Below are positions 34,980 to 42,554 of a stretch of DNA of 64,000 bases, in pieces. Both the position numbers and the translations under genes were made by a program. Source of the DNA: Dyadobacter sp. UC 10 (GTDB lineage Bacteria > Bacteroidota > Bacteroidia > Cytophagales > Spirosomataceae); NCBI RefSeq assembly GCF_008369915.1, contig NZ_VSRN01000001.1, positions 6,134,501 to 6,198,500 on the forward strand. Direction: 5' to 3'. Within the stretch, counting starts at the first letter, position 1; each line of letters begins with the position of its first letter. Under the pieces are notes generated by a model. That model was given only the letters and a program-made list of their open reading frames with translations. It was not told the DNA's origin and made no database searches.

Positions 34980-36086
34980 TCACAAAAAACGGCCCCAATC
35001 CTTCCAAACCGGCTCATATCCCTTGCTGCGGATCAGTGTGGCAATTTGTGCGGGCGTTCTTTCATCGGATATCTCAAATTGTTCCAGCGACTCCGGCGCC
35101 ACCGCATACCCGCCCGGATTTGTTTTGCTTCCCGCGCTGATCGAAGTGATCCCCAGCGAAATGCAATGGTCCCGGAATTTTTCAGATTCCCTGGTCGAAA
35201 GCGAAAGCTCCACTTCCTCGTTCATAATGCGGTAGGCGCAGATCAGCTGAACGAGCTCCCGGTCGGTCATCTCAACTTTTGGTTCCAGCCCGCCGGAAAA
35301 CGGCCTTAATCTGGGGAATGAAAGGCTGTAACGTGTCTGCCAATAGGTTTTTTCAAGATAATTTAAATGCAGTGCGGTAAAAAAACTGTCTGTTCGCCAG
35401 TCTTCCAGCCCGATCAGCACACCAAGTCCCATTTTATGTATGCCGGCCTTACCAAGTCGGTCGGGCGTTTCCAGGCGGTAGTTGAAATTCGACTTCTTGC
35501 CTTTGGGATGATGTTTTCTGTAATCTTCCCGATGATACGTCTCCTGATAAACCAGAACGGTATTCAGGCCCAACGGTATCAGCTCCTGATACTCGTTCGT
35601 ATCAAGCGGCTGAACTTCCATCGAGACCATCGAAAAATGAGGCCGGATCAGTGTCAGTACCCTTTTGAAATAATCGACATGAACCGTCTGATTTGCTTCG
35701 CCGGTAACCAGTAAAACGTGATCATAACCCAGTTCCTTGATCACTGCGACCTCTTCTAGTAGCTCCTTGTCGTTCAGCGTGCGCCGCCTAACCTTGTTAT
35801 CCAGACTAAAACCGCAATAGGTACAGATATTCGTGCATTCGTTCGACAAATAGAGCGGAATATACATCTGCACTGTTTTTCCAAACCGTTTCTGCGTCAG
35901 TTTCCGGCTCAGCTGCGCCATCGGTTCCAGGTAGGCAGCAGCGGCGGGAGAGATCAGCGCTTTAAAATCTTCCAGTGTTCGTTTTTGTACAAAAAGTGCT
36001 TTTTCGACCTCTCCTGCGGTTTTTGAATAAATACTTTCCCGCACTTCGTCCCAGCTGTACTGGTCAAATACCTCTTTAAAGCTCAT
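34980..36086 (-). CDS. thiH: 2-iminoacetate synthase, radical SAM enzyme of thiazole synthesis
   Basis: 368 residues. The radical SAM motif is C84-x3-C88-x2-C91 in SNECTNICTYCGF, then the GEANQTV stretch and the C-terminal biotin/thiamin-synthesis-associated region (LSTRESEKFRDH, ITSISAGSKTNPGGYA). ThiH cleaves tyrosine to give dehydroglycine (2-iminoacetate) and p-cresol, supplying the glycine-derived part of the thiazole ring in an anaerobic-type route. It is the last gene of the operon and overlaps thiG by 11 bases. Having ThiH means a ThiO glycine oxidase is not needed; none was seen nearby. Confidence 0.96.
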   Translation of the reverse strand: MSFKEVFDQYSWDEVRESIYSKTAGEVEKALFVQKRTLEDFKALISPAAAAYLEPMAQLSRKLTQKRFGKTVQMYIPLYLSNECTNICTYCGFSLDNKVRRRTLNDKELLEEVAVIKELGYDHVLLVTGEANQTVHVDYFKRVLTLIRPHFSMVSMEVQPLDTNEYQELIPLGLNTVLVYQETYHREDYRKHHPKGKKSNFNYRLETPDRLGKAGIHKMGLGVLIGLEDWRTDSFFTALHLNYLEKTYWQTRYSLSFPRLRPFSGGLEPKVEMTDRELVQLICAYRIMNEEVELSLSTRESEKFRDHCISLGITSISAGSKTNPGGYAVAPESLEQFEISDERTPAQIATLIRSKGYEPVWKDWGRFL

Positions 36087-36843
36087 CCAGAAATGCGGTT
36101 AACGGGCTGCTGGCAACTGCCAGATTTCCCTGTGTTCCTAACTTCGCCTCAAAGGCCATCCTACCCGCCTCAACTGCCATTTTGAATGCAACCGCCATCG
36201 CCACCGGATCTCCCGCAACGGCGATAGCGGTATTTACCAGCACCGCATCGGCACCTATTTCCATGGCTTTGGCAGCATCCGAAGGCGCGCCTATGCCCGC
36301 GTCGACGATGACGGGCACTTTGCTTTGCTCAATGATAATCTCCAAAAAATCAATGGTTTTCAGCCCCTTATTGCTTCCAATCGGCGAGCCGAGCGGCATT
36401 ACCGCCGCGGCGCCCGCTTCTTCCAGTCGTTTGCAAAGAACCGGATCGGCGTGCATATAAGGCAGGATCACAAACCCGAGCCGGGCGAGTTCCTCGGTCG
36501 CTTTGAGGGTTTCAATCGCGTCGGGCATGAGGTATTTGGGATCCGGATGGATTTCCAGTTTGAGCCAGTTCGTTTCCAGCGCCTCCCGCGCCAGTTGTGC
36601 CGCAAAAACCGCTTCCCTGGCATTTCTGACACCTGAGGTATTAGGCAAAAGTTTGATCTGCGGGTGATTCAAATGCCGCAAAATGTCATCCTGCGTATTT
36701 TCAACGTCCACGCGCCGCAACGCAACCGTAACCAGTTCGGAGCCCGAAGCCACCAGCGCTTCTTCCATTAAAGCGGAAGAACTGAACTTTCCGGTACCCG
36801 TAAAAAGCCGGGAATTGAATAAATGATCTGCTATTTTCAACAT
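36076..36843 (-). CDS. thiG: Thiazole synthase
   Basis: 255 residues, a full-length TIM-barrel ThiG. The Schiff-base lysine is K95 in WLKLEIHPD; other family motifs are TLKATEELARLGF, MPLGSPIGSNKGL and VIVDAGIGAPSDAA. With ThiS-thiocarboxylate, dehydroglycine from ThiH and deoxyxylulose 5-phosphate it forms the thiazole phosphate carboxylate. It overlaps tenI/thiE upstream by 7 bases and thiH downstream by 11, so the three are translationally coupled. Confidence 0.97.
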   Translation of the reverse strand: MLKIADHLFNSRLFTGTGKFSSSALMEEALVASGSELVTVALRRVDVENTQDDILRHLNHPQIKLLPNTSGVRNAREAVFAAQLAREALETNWLKLEIHPDPKYLMPDAIETLKATEELARLGFVILPYMHADPVLCKRLEEAGAAAVMPLGSPIGSNKGLKTIDFLEIIIEQSKVPVIVDAGIGAPSDAAKAMEIGADAVLVNTAIAVAGDPVAMAVAFKMAVEAGRMAFEAKLGTQGNLAVASSPLTAFLDEL

Positions 36844-38234
36844 AGTAATTTCTGGATTTCAAGTACTGCTTCTTTCCTGTTTTGTGTATCGAGCAATGCA
36901 GAAGACATCGCCACACCGTGCAAACCAGCCGCTTTCAAACCGGCAATATCCTCCTGCTGGATACCGCCTATCGCCACAATCGGAACAGACAAGTTTCGGG
37001 CCGCAAGCATTTCCAAAATGCGCCGGTAACCTTCCAGGCCGAGAACGGGGCTCAGGTTTTTCTTGGTAGTGGTAAACCGGTAAGGCCCCAGCCCGACATA
37101 ATCCGCCCCTTCCTCAATCCGCTGCACCACATGCTCGAAAGTGTTAGCTGTGCCGCCGATGATCATTTCATTTCCAACGATTTTTCTTGCCTCGGGCAAA
37201 GGCATATCGTCCAATCCGAGGTGCAAACCGTAAGCTTTCACACTTTTGGCCACGGCTGGAAAATCATTGATGATCAGCTGCGCACCAAAGCTTTCGCACA
37301 CCGACTTAGCTTCAACAGCCAGCTCCAAAACCTCTGCTTCCACCCGATCCTTCACCCGCAACTGAACCCATTTACACCCAGCCTCCAATGCCAATAAAAT
37401 GCTTTGAATATGAGACATCCCCCTATTCTCATTTGATATAAACTGCAACTTCCCTATCTGGGTCCGGGGACTGAAGTCCCCGGCAATTGATTTTTTTGGG
37501 CTTTGCCCATTTGCAATAAATTGCTTGGGGGCTGCGCCAGTAGCAAGATGCTGCTGGCGCAGCTCAGCCCCAATCAATTGCCGGGGGCTTAAGCCCCCGG
37601 TTTCCAGATTATATGAATGAATTGATCTATTTGAGTCAATTAATTGATTTGATTCATCAAATTCAATTGATTTAAGTGATTGATTTTCTTGCCAGATTGC
37701 TCCAAGCAGAGCCGCACCATCGAAGTTCATTCTTTTGATTTTTTGAATGTTATCAGCATTAATTCCTCCCAATGCGATCACTTCCGGTTCTTTCCGATCT
37801 TTCGTTAAAATGAAATTTTCATCCAAAACACCAGCATAACCTTTCTTGGAAATACTATCGAAAACCGGCCCGAAAAACGTGTAACTGAATGCATCCGACA
37901 ACTCTTCCAGCTGCGACAGATCATGAATGGAAGTGCTCAGCTGGTAACCGTTTGTTTTCAGACATTGCCATAACTTTTCGGTAGTCAGACGCCGGTGATT
38001 TTCTGGAAAATGAAGTCCGGTAATGCCAAACTCCTCTGCCAGATCGTGGTGCTGGTGCAATACCAGTTTATCGTAATGCGCTGGCTCAATGCTTTTTATC
38101 AGCTGCCGCAAATCTTCTTTTGCGCAATCCGGTTTTCTGAGATGCAGGGTTTGTAATCCATCTGCGAAAAGCTGGTTAATAGCTGCTGCTTCGTTCGAAA
38201 AGAAGTCTGACCGGGATATGACGATGATTTTCAT
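36837..38234 (-). CDS. thiE: TenI-ThiE fusion: thiamine phosphate synthase with a repeat-encoded linker
   Basis: 465 residues from the ATG at 38234, which leaves 4 bases after the thiC stop; a longer frame to 38270 would overlap thiC. Residues 1-186 form a TenI/ThiE-like barrel with GPVFDSISKKGYAG and VIALGGINADN, typical of the thiazole-tautomerase branch. Residues about 262-465 form a complete ThiE (KLQFISN start, WVQLRVK, GLHLGLDD, GPYRFTTTKKNLSP, VAIGGI). Between them, residues 209-260 are translated from a 152-base palindromic element (37457-37608) and an AT-rich piece; the linker is Gln/Pro/Ser-rich and without fold. Many Bacteroidota have the two barrels as separate genes or tight neighbours. 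ThiE joins HMP-PP and thiazole phosphate to thiamine phosphate. Confidence 0.9.
   Translation of the reverse strand: MKIIVISRSDFFSNEAAAINQLFADGLQTLHLRKPDCAKEDLRQLIKSIEPAHYDKLVLHQHHDLAEEFGITGLHFPENHRRLTTEKLWQCLKTNGYQLSTSIHDLSQLEELSDAFSYTFFGPVFDSISKKGYAGVLDENFILTKDRKEPEVIALGGINADNIQKIKRMNFDGAALLGAIWQENQSLKSIEFDESNQLIDSNRSIHSYNLETGGLSPRQLIGAELRQQHLATGAAPKQFIANGQSPKKSIAGDFSPRTQIGKLQFISNENRGMSHIQSILLALEAGCKWVQLRVKDRVEAEVLELAVEAKSVCESFGAQLIINDFPAVAKSVKAYGLHLGLDDMPLPEARKIVGNEMIIGGTANTFEHVVQRIEEGADYVGLGPYRFTTTKKNLSPVLGLEGYRRILEMLAARNLSVPIVAIGGIQQEDIAGLKAAGLHGVAMSSALLDTQNRKEAVLEIQKLLC
37457..37608. repeat. 152-base palindromic element inside the tenI/thiE reading frame
   Basis: The end arms 37457-37492 and 37572-37608 are near-perfect inverted repeats: TCTGG...CCGGGGACTGAAGTCCCCGG CAATTGATT against the mirror of AATCAATTG CCGGGGGCTTAAGCCCCCGG ... 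CCAGA. Each arm also contains its own palindrome. The centre holds another hairpin: GCTGCGCCAG (37531-37540) with CTGGCGCAGC (37554-37563). The element has no stop codon in the minus-strand frame used and is translated into the TenI-ThiE linker. It has the look of a genome-repeated palindromic unit (REP/BIME or Rickettsia palindromic element type); other copies were not found in the window. Confidence 0.85.
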
Positions 38235-38238
38235 ATCA

Positions 38239-40122
38239 TTACAAATAAATTTCACTGCCTCTCTCCGCAAACTCCTTCGCCTTTTCCTGCATACCCTCCG
38301 CCAGCGCCGATTCTTCCATCAGCCCGTTTTCCTCTGCATAGTCCCGCACATCCTGCGTGATTTTCATTGAGCAGAAATTAGGTCCGCACATCGAGCAAAA
38401 ATGCGCGATCTTGGCGCCTTCGGCCGGCAAAGTTTCATCGTGAAATTCGCGGGCAGTATCCGGATCGAGCGATAGGTTAAACTGGTCTTCCCACCGGAAT
38501 TCGAACCGGGCTTTGCTCAATGCATTGTCGCGGTACTGCGCGCCCGGGTGTCCTTTGGCAAGGTCTGCTGCGTGCGCAGCGATCTTATAGGTGATCACTC
38601 CGTCTTTCACATCCTTCTTATTCGGTAACCCCAAATGTTCCTTCGGCGTCACGTAGCAAAGCATGGCTGTACCAAACCAGCCGATCATCGCCGCGCCGAT
38701 TGCGGATGTAATGTGGTCATAGCCAGGCGCGATGTCTGTTGTCAGCGGTCCCAATGTGTAAAATGGCGCTTCCTGACAATGTTCCAGCTGCTTTTCCATG
38801 TTTTCTTTGATCAGATGCATCGGCACGTGCCCCGGACCTTCGATAATCGTCTGCACATCGTGCTTCCAGGCTATTTTCGTCAGCTCGCCCAGCGTTTCCA
38901 GTTCTGCGAATTGAGCAGCATCGTTTGCATCCGCAATGCAGCCCGGACGCAACCCGTCGCCCAGTGAGAATGCTACATCATACGCTTTCATAATCTCGCA
39001 TATATCCTCAAAATGCGTGTAAAGGAAGTTTTCCTTGTGATGGGCCAGGCACCATTTTGCCATAATCGAGCCGCCCCGCGACACAATCCCTGTGAGCCTT
39101 TTAGCCGTCAGCGGAATGTAACGGAGCAAAACACCCGCATGGATCGTGAAGTAATCCACCCCCTGTTCGGCCTGCTCGATCAGCGTATCACGGAACAATT
39201 CCCACGTAAGGTCCTCGGCTTTTCCATTTACTTTTTCCAAAGCCTGGTAAATTGGTACAGTACCAATTGGTACCGGAGCATTTCGGATGATCCACTCACG
39301 CGTTTCATGGATATTCTTGCCGGTCGATAAGTCCATGATCGTGTCTGCGCCCCAGCGGCAAGCCCAGACAGCCTTTTCAACCTCCTCTTCAATGCTCGAC
39401 GAAACCGCAGAGTTACCGATATTGGCATTGATCTTGACCAGAAAATTCCGGCCAATGATCATCGGCTCGCTTTCCGGGTGATTGATATTGACCGGAATCA
39501 CCGCCCGGCCCGCCGCCACCTCCTGCCGGACAAACTCGGGCGTAATGAAGTTTTTAGGCGTATTCGCGCCAAAACTATGACCCGCGTGCTGGTGCGCCAA
39601 TGCGTTCGATTTCTCTTTTAATGTATCAAAATGCTGCTCGATACGCTGGTTTTCGCGGATTGCGATATACTCCATTTCGGCCGTGATAATGCCCTTTTTC
39701 GCATAATGCAGTTGGGAAACATTCTGTCCGGCTTTCGCGCGAAGCGGTTTGCTGATATGCGCAAATCGCAGTTGATCGAGGTTTTGGTCAGCCAACCGCT
39801 GCTGACCGTATTGCGACGAAATCGCTTCCAGCTGCTCCACATCCTGCCTCGCTTTAATCCACTCTGATCTCAGCTGCGGAAGTCCTTTTTTCACATCAAT
39901 TTCGAGGTCGGGATCGGTGAAAGGCCCGCTGGTATCGTACACGGTAACAGGCGAATTTGGCTCCACAGCACCGTTGCGACCGTGAATTTTAGTATCGTGC
40001 AACGCTATTTCGCGCATGGCGACGGAGATGTTGTGCAGTTTTCCGGGTACATAAATTTTCCGCGACGCCGGGAACGGGGTTCTGGTGATCACGCCGCTTT
40101 CGGGCGTTTTTTCGACTTTCAT
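38239..40122 (-). CDS. thiC: HMP-phosphate synthase (phosphomethylpyrimidine synthase)
   Basis: 627 residues, full length. The N-terminal domain (TRTPFPASRKIYVPG) is followed by the barrel with GRNFLVKINANIGNSAVSS, TIMDLSTGKNIHETREWI, DGLRPGCIADANDAAQF and EGPGHVPMHLIKENM. The C-terminal iron-sulfur motif is C-x2-C-x4-C in CSMCGPNFC. ThiC converts aminoimidazole ribotide to HMP phosphate with S-adenosylmethionine. It lies between thiS (83-base gap) and tenI/thiE (4-base gap) and is under the TPP riboswitch at the head of the operon. Confidence 0.97.
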   Translation of the reverse strand: MKVEKTPESGVITRTPFPASRKIYVPGKLHNISVAMREIALHDTKIHGRNGAVEPNSPVTVYDTSGPFTDPDLEIDVKKGLPQLRSEWIKARQDVEQLEAISSQYGQQRLADQNLDQLRFAHISKPLRAKAGQNVSQLHYAKKGIITAEMEYIAIRENQRIEQHFDTLKEKSNALAHQHAGHSFGANTPKNFITPEFVRQEVAAGRAVIPVNINHPESEPMIIGRNFLVKINANIGNSAVSSSIEEEVEKAVWACRWGADTIMDLSTGKNIHETREWIIRNAPVPIGTVPIYQALEKVNGKAEDLTWELFRDTLIEQAEQGVDYFTIHAGVLLRYIPLTAKRLTGIVSRGGSIMAKWCLAHHKENFLYTHFEDICEIMKAYDVAFSLGDGLRPGCIADANDAAQFAELETLGELTKIAWKHDVQTIIEGPGHVPMHLIKENMEKQLEHCQEAPFYTLGPLTTDIAPGYDHITSAIGAAMIGWFGTAMLCYVTPKEHLGLPNKKDVKDGVITYKIAAHAADLAKGHPGAQYRDNALSKARFEFRWEDQFNLSLDPDTAREFHDETLPAEGAKIAHFCSMCGPNFCSMKITQDVRDYAEENGLMEESALAEGMQEKAKEFAERGSEIYL

Positions 40123-40205
40123 AAAATAAGGATTTTGGGCAGGCCGCGGCCGAAGAATGGCGCGGTGCGGTGAATATTTTCAATTGACTAATTTGATAAA
40201 TGCCC

Positions 40206-40409
40206 CTAGCCGCCCTGCGTGGCTTTGATCAGGGTAATGCGGTCGTGGGGTTGGAGCAGGTACCCCTCCCACTCCGACTTCGCAAGCACCGATTGGTTGA
40301 TCGCGACGGCAATGCCTTTGAGCGTATCAGGGAAAAGACCTGACAAAAGCTGCTGTACCGAATACTGGTCGGGAATTTCTCTGGATTGATCGTTGACGGT
40401 AATTTCCAT
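40206..40409 (-). CDS. thiS: Sulfur-carrier protein ThiS
   Basis: 67 residues, an ubiquitin-like carrier. It starts MEITVNDQSREI, carries the AVAINQSVLAKSEW segment and ends with the diagnostic Gly-Gly (KATQGG), which is adenylated by ThiF and converted to the thiocarboxylate that gives sulfur to ThiG. It is the first gene of the operon, directly after the TPP riboswitch. No thiF is in the window, so the activating enzyme must be encoded elsewhere or be MoeB-like. Confidence 0.95.
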   Translation of the reverse strand: MEITVNDQSREIPDQYSVQQLLSGLFPDTLKGIAVAINQSVLAKSEWEGYLLQPHDRITLIKATQGG

Positions 40410-40465
40410 TCTGAAAAACGTTTTGTGAGAAAAACTTCAGGAATGGACCTTTGGAAAGATACATT

Positions 40466-40486
40466 GAGATACAATAGCAGTATCTC
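40466..40486 (-). other. Hairpin between TPP aptamer and thiS
   Basis: GAGATAC and GTATCTC form a perfect 7-bp stem with a 7-base loop, right after the aptamer and 57 bases before the thiS ATG. It has no U-tract, so it is more likely part of a translational expression platform than an intrinsic terminator. Confidence 0.45.
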
Positions 40487-40489
40487 TTA

Positions 40490-40566
40490 CTTTTCCCTTC
40501 GGCAGTACTAACTGCATCAGGTTCAAAGGGTATTATCTCAGTCCGCATATCGGGACACCCCTAAAG
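40490..40566 (-). ncRNA. TPP riboswitch (THI element)
   Basis: Read on the minus strand the region has the conserved core in order: GGGGTGTCCC, then GCGGACTGAGA, then CCTTTGAACCTGATGCAGTT and AGTACTGCCGAAGGGA. CTGAGA and ACCTGAT are the pyrimidine-binding and helix-junction parts, and the final GAAGGGA the pyrophosphate-sensor side. Binding of thiamine pyrophosphate turns the downstream genes off. It is placed exactly at the 5' end of the thiS transcript. Confidence 0.93.
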
Positions 40567-40572
40567 TTTCGA

Positions 40573-40602
40573 CAAAGCTATTTGAAAATCCCGGCTATCA
40601 AA
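40573..40602 (-). promoter_or_regulatory. Bacteroidota-type promoter of the thi operon
   Basis: On the minus strand TTTG (40602-40599) is followed after 18 bases by TAGCTTTG (40580-40573), matching the -33/-7 consensus. Transcription would begin around 40567, immediately before the riboswitch. Confidence 0.75.
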
Positions 40603-40609
40603 ATTTTGT

Positions 40610-40975
40610 TTACTGGAAATCGGAGAACCTTTTCACTTCCGGCCGACTGAAAGCAGAACCGGTCAACCCAAAAATCAATAATAAAATATTTGCGAAAACC
40701 AGCGCAATGCATTGCGGTTCAGGGACTACAAATGCCAGCACAGAAGTGAACAGCACCAAAAGAAAATTCGCCAGCGCCGTAACACGATAAAGTATACGAT
40801 CGGGGATAACAAGGTTCATATAATTCAAAAATCCGCTCAACAGCAAGGTTAAAGCGCCTGAAAAAAACCAGACGGCCGGTTCATTCAAGCTGGCATGCGC
40901 TATCGGAGTGTAAATAATGTGTCCAATGGCAAAAACCATCTGACTTATAATCGAGTATTTATACAGGCGTTTCAT
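40610..40975 (-). CDS. Small four-helix membrane protein, unknown function
   Basis: 121 residues from the ATG at 40975 (KRLYKYSIISQMVFAIGHI). Four hydrophobic helices are visible at about 7-28, 35-55, 63-85 and 92-110; the tail is FSRPEVKRFSDFQ. A longer frame to 41290 would run through the divergent promoter region and a hairpin, and has no sense as protein. No family recognised. It lies upstream of and in the same direction as the thi operon but ends before the thi promoter, so it is likely separate. Confidence 0.7.
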   Translation of the reverse strand: MKRLYKYSIISQMVFAIGHIIYTPIAHASLNEPAVWFFSGALTLLLSGFLNYMNLVIPDRILYRVTALANFLLVLFTSVLAFVVPEPQCIALVFANILLLIFGLTGSAFSRPEVKRFSDFQ

Positions 40976-41034
40976 GGATTTTAATTTTAACCAAATAGAT
41001 ATTGCAAAACTAGGACGCTGTTTCACAGCAGGAT

Positions 41035-41074
41035 AGTAAAAAACCGACAATCCGCTATTTGTCGGTTTTTTACT
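41035..41074. promoter_or_regulatory. Perfect 16-bp inverted repeat in a divergent promoter region
   Basis: The arms AGTAAAAAACCGACAA (41035-41050) and its exact reverse complement (41059-41074) flank the loop TCCGCTAT. The A/T tracts on both ends make it look like a bidirectional terminator, but both neighbouring genes point away from it. It lies 60 bases from the start of the membrane protein gene and 80 from the AhpD-like gene. It may be an operator, or a remnant terminator of a lost gene. Confidence 0.6.
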
Positions 41075-41096
41075 ATTCCGGCTCAGTTTGGGTTTA

Positions 41097-41104
41097 TATT
41101 TTTG
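41097..41104 (+). promoter_or_regulatory. -7 box TATTTTTG of the AhpD-like gene
   Basis: The octamer matches TAnnTTTG and lies 50 bases before the ATG. No clear -33 TTTG at the right distance was seen. Confidence 0.4.
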
Positions 41105-41153
41105 TGCGTAAAAAGGAATGGTTTGTTTAAATATTGAAACAAAAGAGTGAATT

Positions 41154-41615
41154 ATGAATCCAAGAATCTCAGAATCTGAATACCGCCATGGTCTTATGGA
41201 CGGTCTCTGGAAAAATGAAATGTTCCTCAAAAAGTCAGAATTAGATCCTAAAATGATCGTTTTGATGAAATATCGGGTATCGCAGATCAATAGTTGCGCC
41301 TATTGTCTGGACATGCATTCCAAAGAAGCGATACGTCTGGGCGAGAGTGATTTAAGGTTACATGGAATGGCTGCCTGGAAGGAAGCGCCTTACTATTCCG
41401 AAACGGAGCGCGCGGTATTCGCATTTGCAGAGGCACTCACCAATATCAATGTGCAGGATTTGCCACAAAAAGCATTCGACGACCTCGACCGCTTCTTTAC
41501 CAAATCCCAAATCGCCGACCTGATATTGGCCGTCAGCCAGATCAATACCTGGAACAGGGTGTTGCGCGCATTAGGCAGTGTACCAGGCAATTATAAACCT
41601 GGTCAATTTGAATAG
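41154..41615 (+). CDS. AhpD-like (carboxymuconolactone decarboxylase family) protein
   Basis: 153 residues, all-helical. The AhpD core motif is NSCAYCLDMHSKEA, with the Cys-x-x-Cys pair and His expected for peroxidase/disulfide-reductase activity, followed by ERAVFAFAEALT. Proteins of this group reduce peroxides or act as small redox partners. It stands directly before an AraC regulator (76 bases) that could control it. No partner AhpC or Ohr is adjacent. Confidence 0.9.
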   Translation: MNPRISESEYRHGLMDGLWKNEMFLKKSELDPKMIVLMKYRVSQINSCAYCLDMHSKEAIRLGESDLRLHGMAAWKEAPYYSETERAVFAFAEALTNINVQDLPQKAFDDLDRFFTKSQIADLILAVSQINTWNRVLRALGSVPGNYKPGQFE

Positions 41616-41673
41616 ACAGGAATTGCGGCAGTGCCCCGGTAACTACAGATAAGTGGATCCGGGGCAGTTATGT

Positions 41674-41681
41674 TATTTTTG
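41674..41681 (+). promoter_or_regulatory. -7 box TATTTTTG close to the AraC start
   Basis: This matches TAnnTTTG. It lies only 11 bases before the ATG at 41692 and 26 before the one at 41707, so if used it gives a nearly leaderless message or supports the second ATG as start. It argues against the upstream GTG at 41653. Confidence 0.35.
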
Positions 41682-41691
41682 TGAGTCAAAA

Positions 41692-42522
41692 ATGACGTCT
41701 ACAAACATGAATTGTCAACTGATCCCCGCGCCGGAAATTTTGAGGCAGTATATCCGGTATTACAGTATCATTGATTTCCGTGACTGTCAGGCCGCTGAAA
41801 AGTCGGTGAAATGCTTTGCCGATCGCTACCCCCGACTTGTCGTGCGAGAGCCTGGGCAGAGCACCGTGACCCGGCGTGAGGACAATATACAATTACCGGG
41901 ATCCTATCTCTCCGGCATTGACACCAAAGCAACAGAATATCAGGTCCGCGGCGAATACGCGCACATTGGCGCCAGTTTTTATCCTCAGGCGTTAAAAGTT
42001 TTTTTCAATATCGACTGCTGTGAACTGGTAGACCAGACCGTTGACCTGTCGCTTTTTATTCCGGCCGGCACACTGGAAAAAATCTGTGAGGTACAAACGC
42101 CGCAGGAAAAGATAGCGCAACTCAATCAATTCTTTGTCAACAGGTTGAACCAAACAAAATTCGAAGATAAGGTCATTAATGACATCATTCACCGCGATGC
42201 CGAAAGTGGTAATTTCAGGGTCGGGAAATACCTGAACCGGTACGAGATTTCAGAACGAAGCCTGGAAAGAAAATTCAGCGAATCGATAGGTGTCTCACCG
42301 AAAACCTACCTTCGCATCATCCGCTTTGAGCAGGCGCTCGAACTGGTACTGTGCAAATATTATCCGCACCTGTCAGAAGTCGCGCATTATTTGCAGTACA
42401 CGGACCAATCGCATTTCATTAAAGAATTCAAACAGTTTTCGGGATACCAGCCGGTCTTATTTCAAAGACAAGAGCGACTAGGGAATGAAAGTGCGGCGTT
42501 TCTGATGCGCGAAACGGATTGA
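41692..42522 (+). CDS. AraC-family transcriptional regulator
   Basis: 276 residues from the ATG at 41692; a GTG at 41653 and an ATG at 41707 are alternatives. The N-terminal half is the sensor part common in Bacteroidota AraC proteins (PAPEILRQYIRYYSIIDF, then SGIDTKATEYQVRGEYAHIGASF). The C-terminal two-helix-turn-helix domain is clear at about 180-275 (YEISERSLERKFSESIGVSP, then LSEVAHYLQYTDQSHFIKEF). It follows the AhpD-like gene in the same direction, so the latter is its probable target. Confidence 0.9.
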   Translation: MTSTNMNCQLIPAPEILRQYIRYYSIIDFRDCQAAEKSVKCFADRYPRLVVREPGQSTVTRREDNIQLPGSYLSGIDTKATEYQVRGEYAHIGASFYPQALKVFFNIDCCELVDQTVDLSLFIPAGTLEKICEVQTPQEKIAQLNQFFVNRLNQTKFEDKVINDIIHRDAESGNFRVGKYLNRYEISERSLERKFSESIGVSPKTYLRIIRFEQALELVLCKYYPHLSEVAHYLQYTDQSHFIKEFKQFSGYQPVLFQRQERLGNESAAFLMRETD

Positions 42523-42554
42523 AACTTCTTCAAATAACCAAGCAGAGACCCTGC

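Noticed and set aside
37457..37608. rho-independent terminator between two separate genes
   Set aside because: The reading frame stays open through the element, and the downstream ThiE half has no clear start of its own; a terminator effect cannot be excluded, however.
40976..41290. N-terminal extension of the small membrane protein
   Set aside because: It runs through the divergent promoter, a hairpin and the start of the AhpD-like gene.
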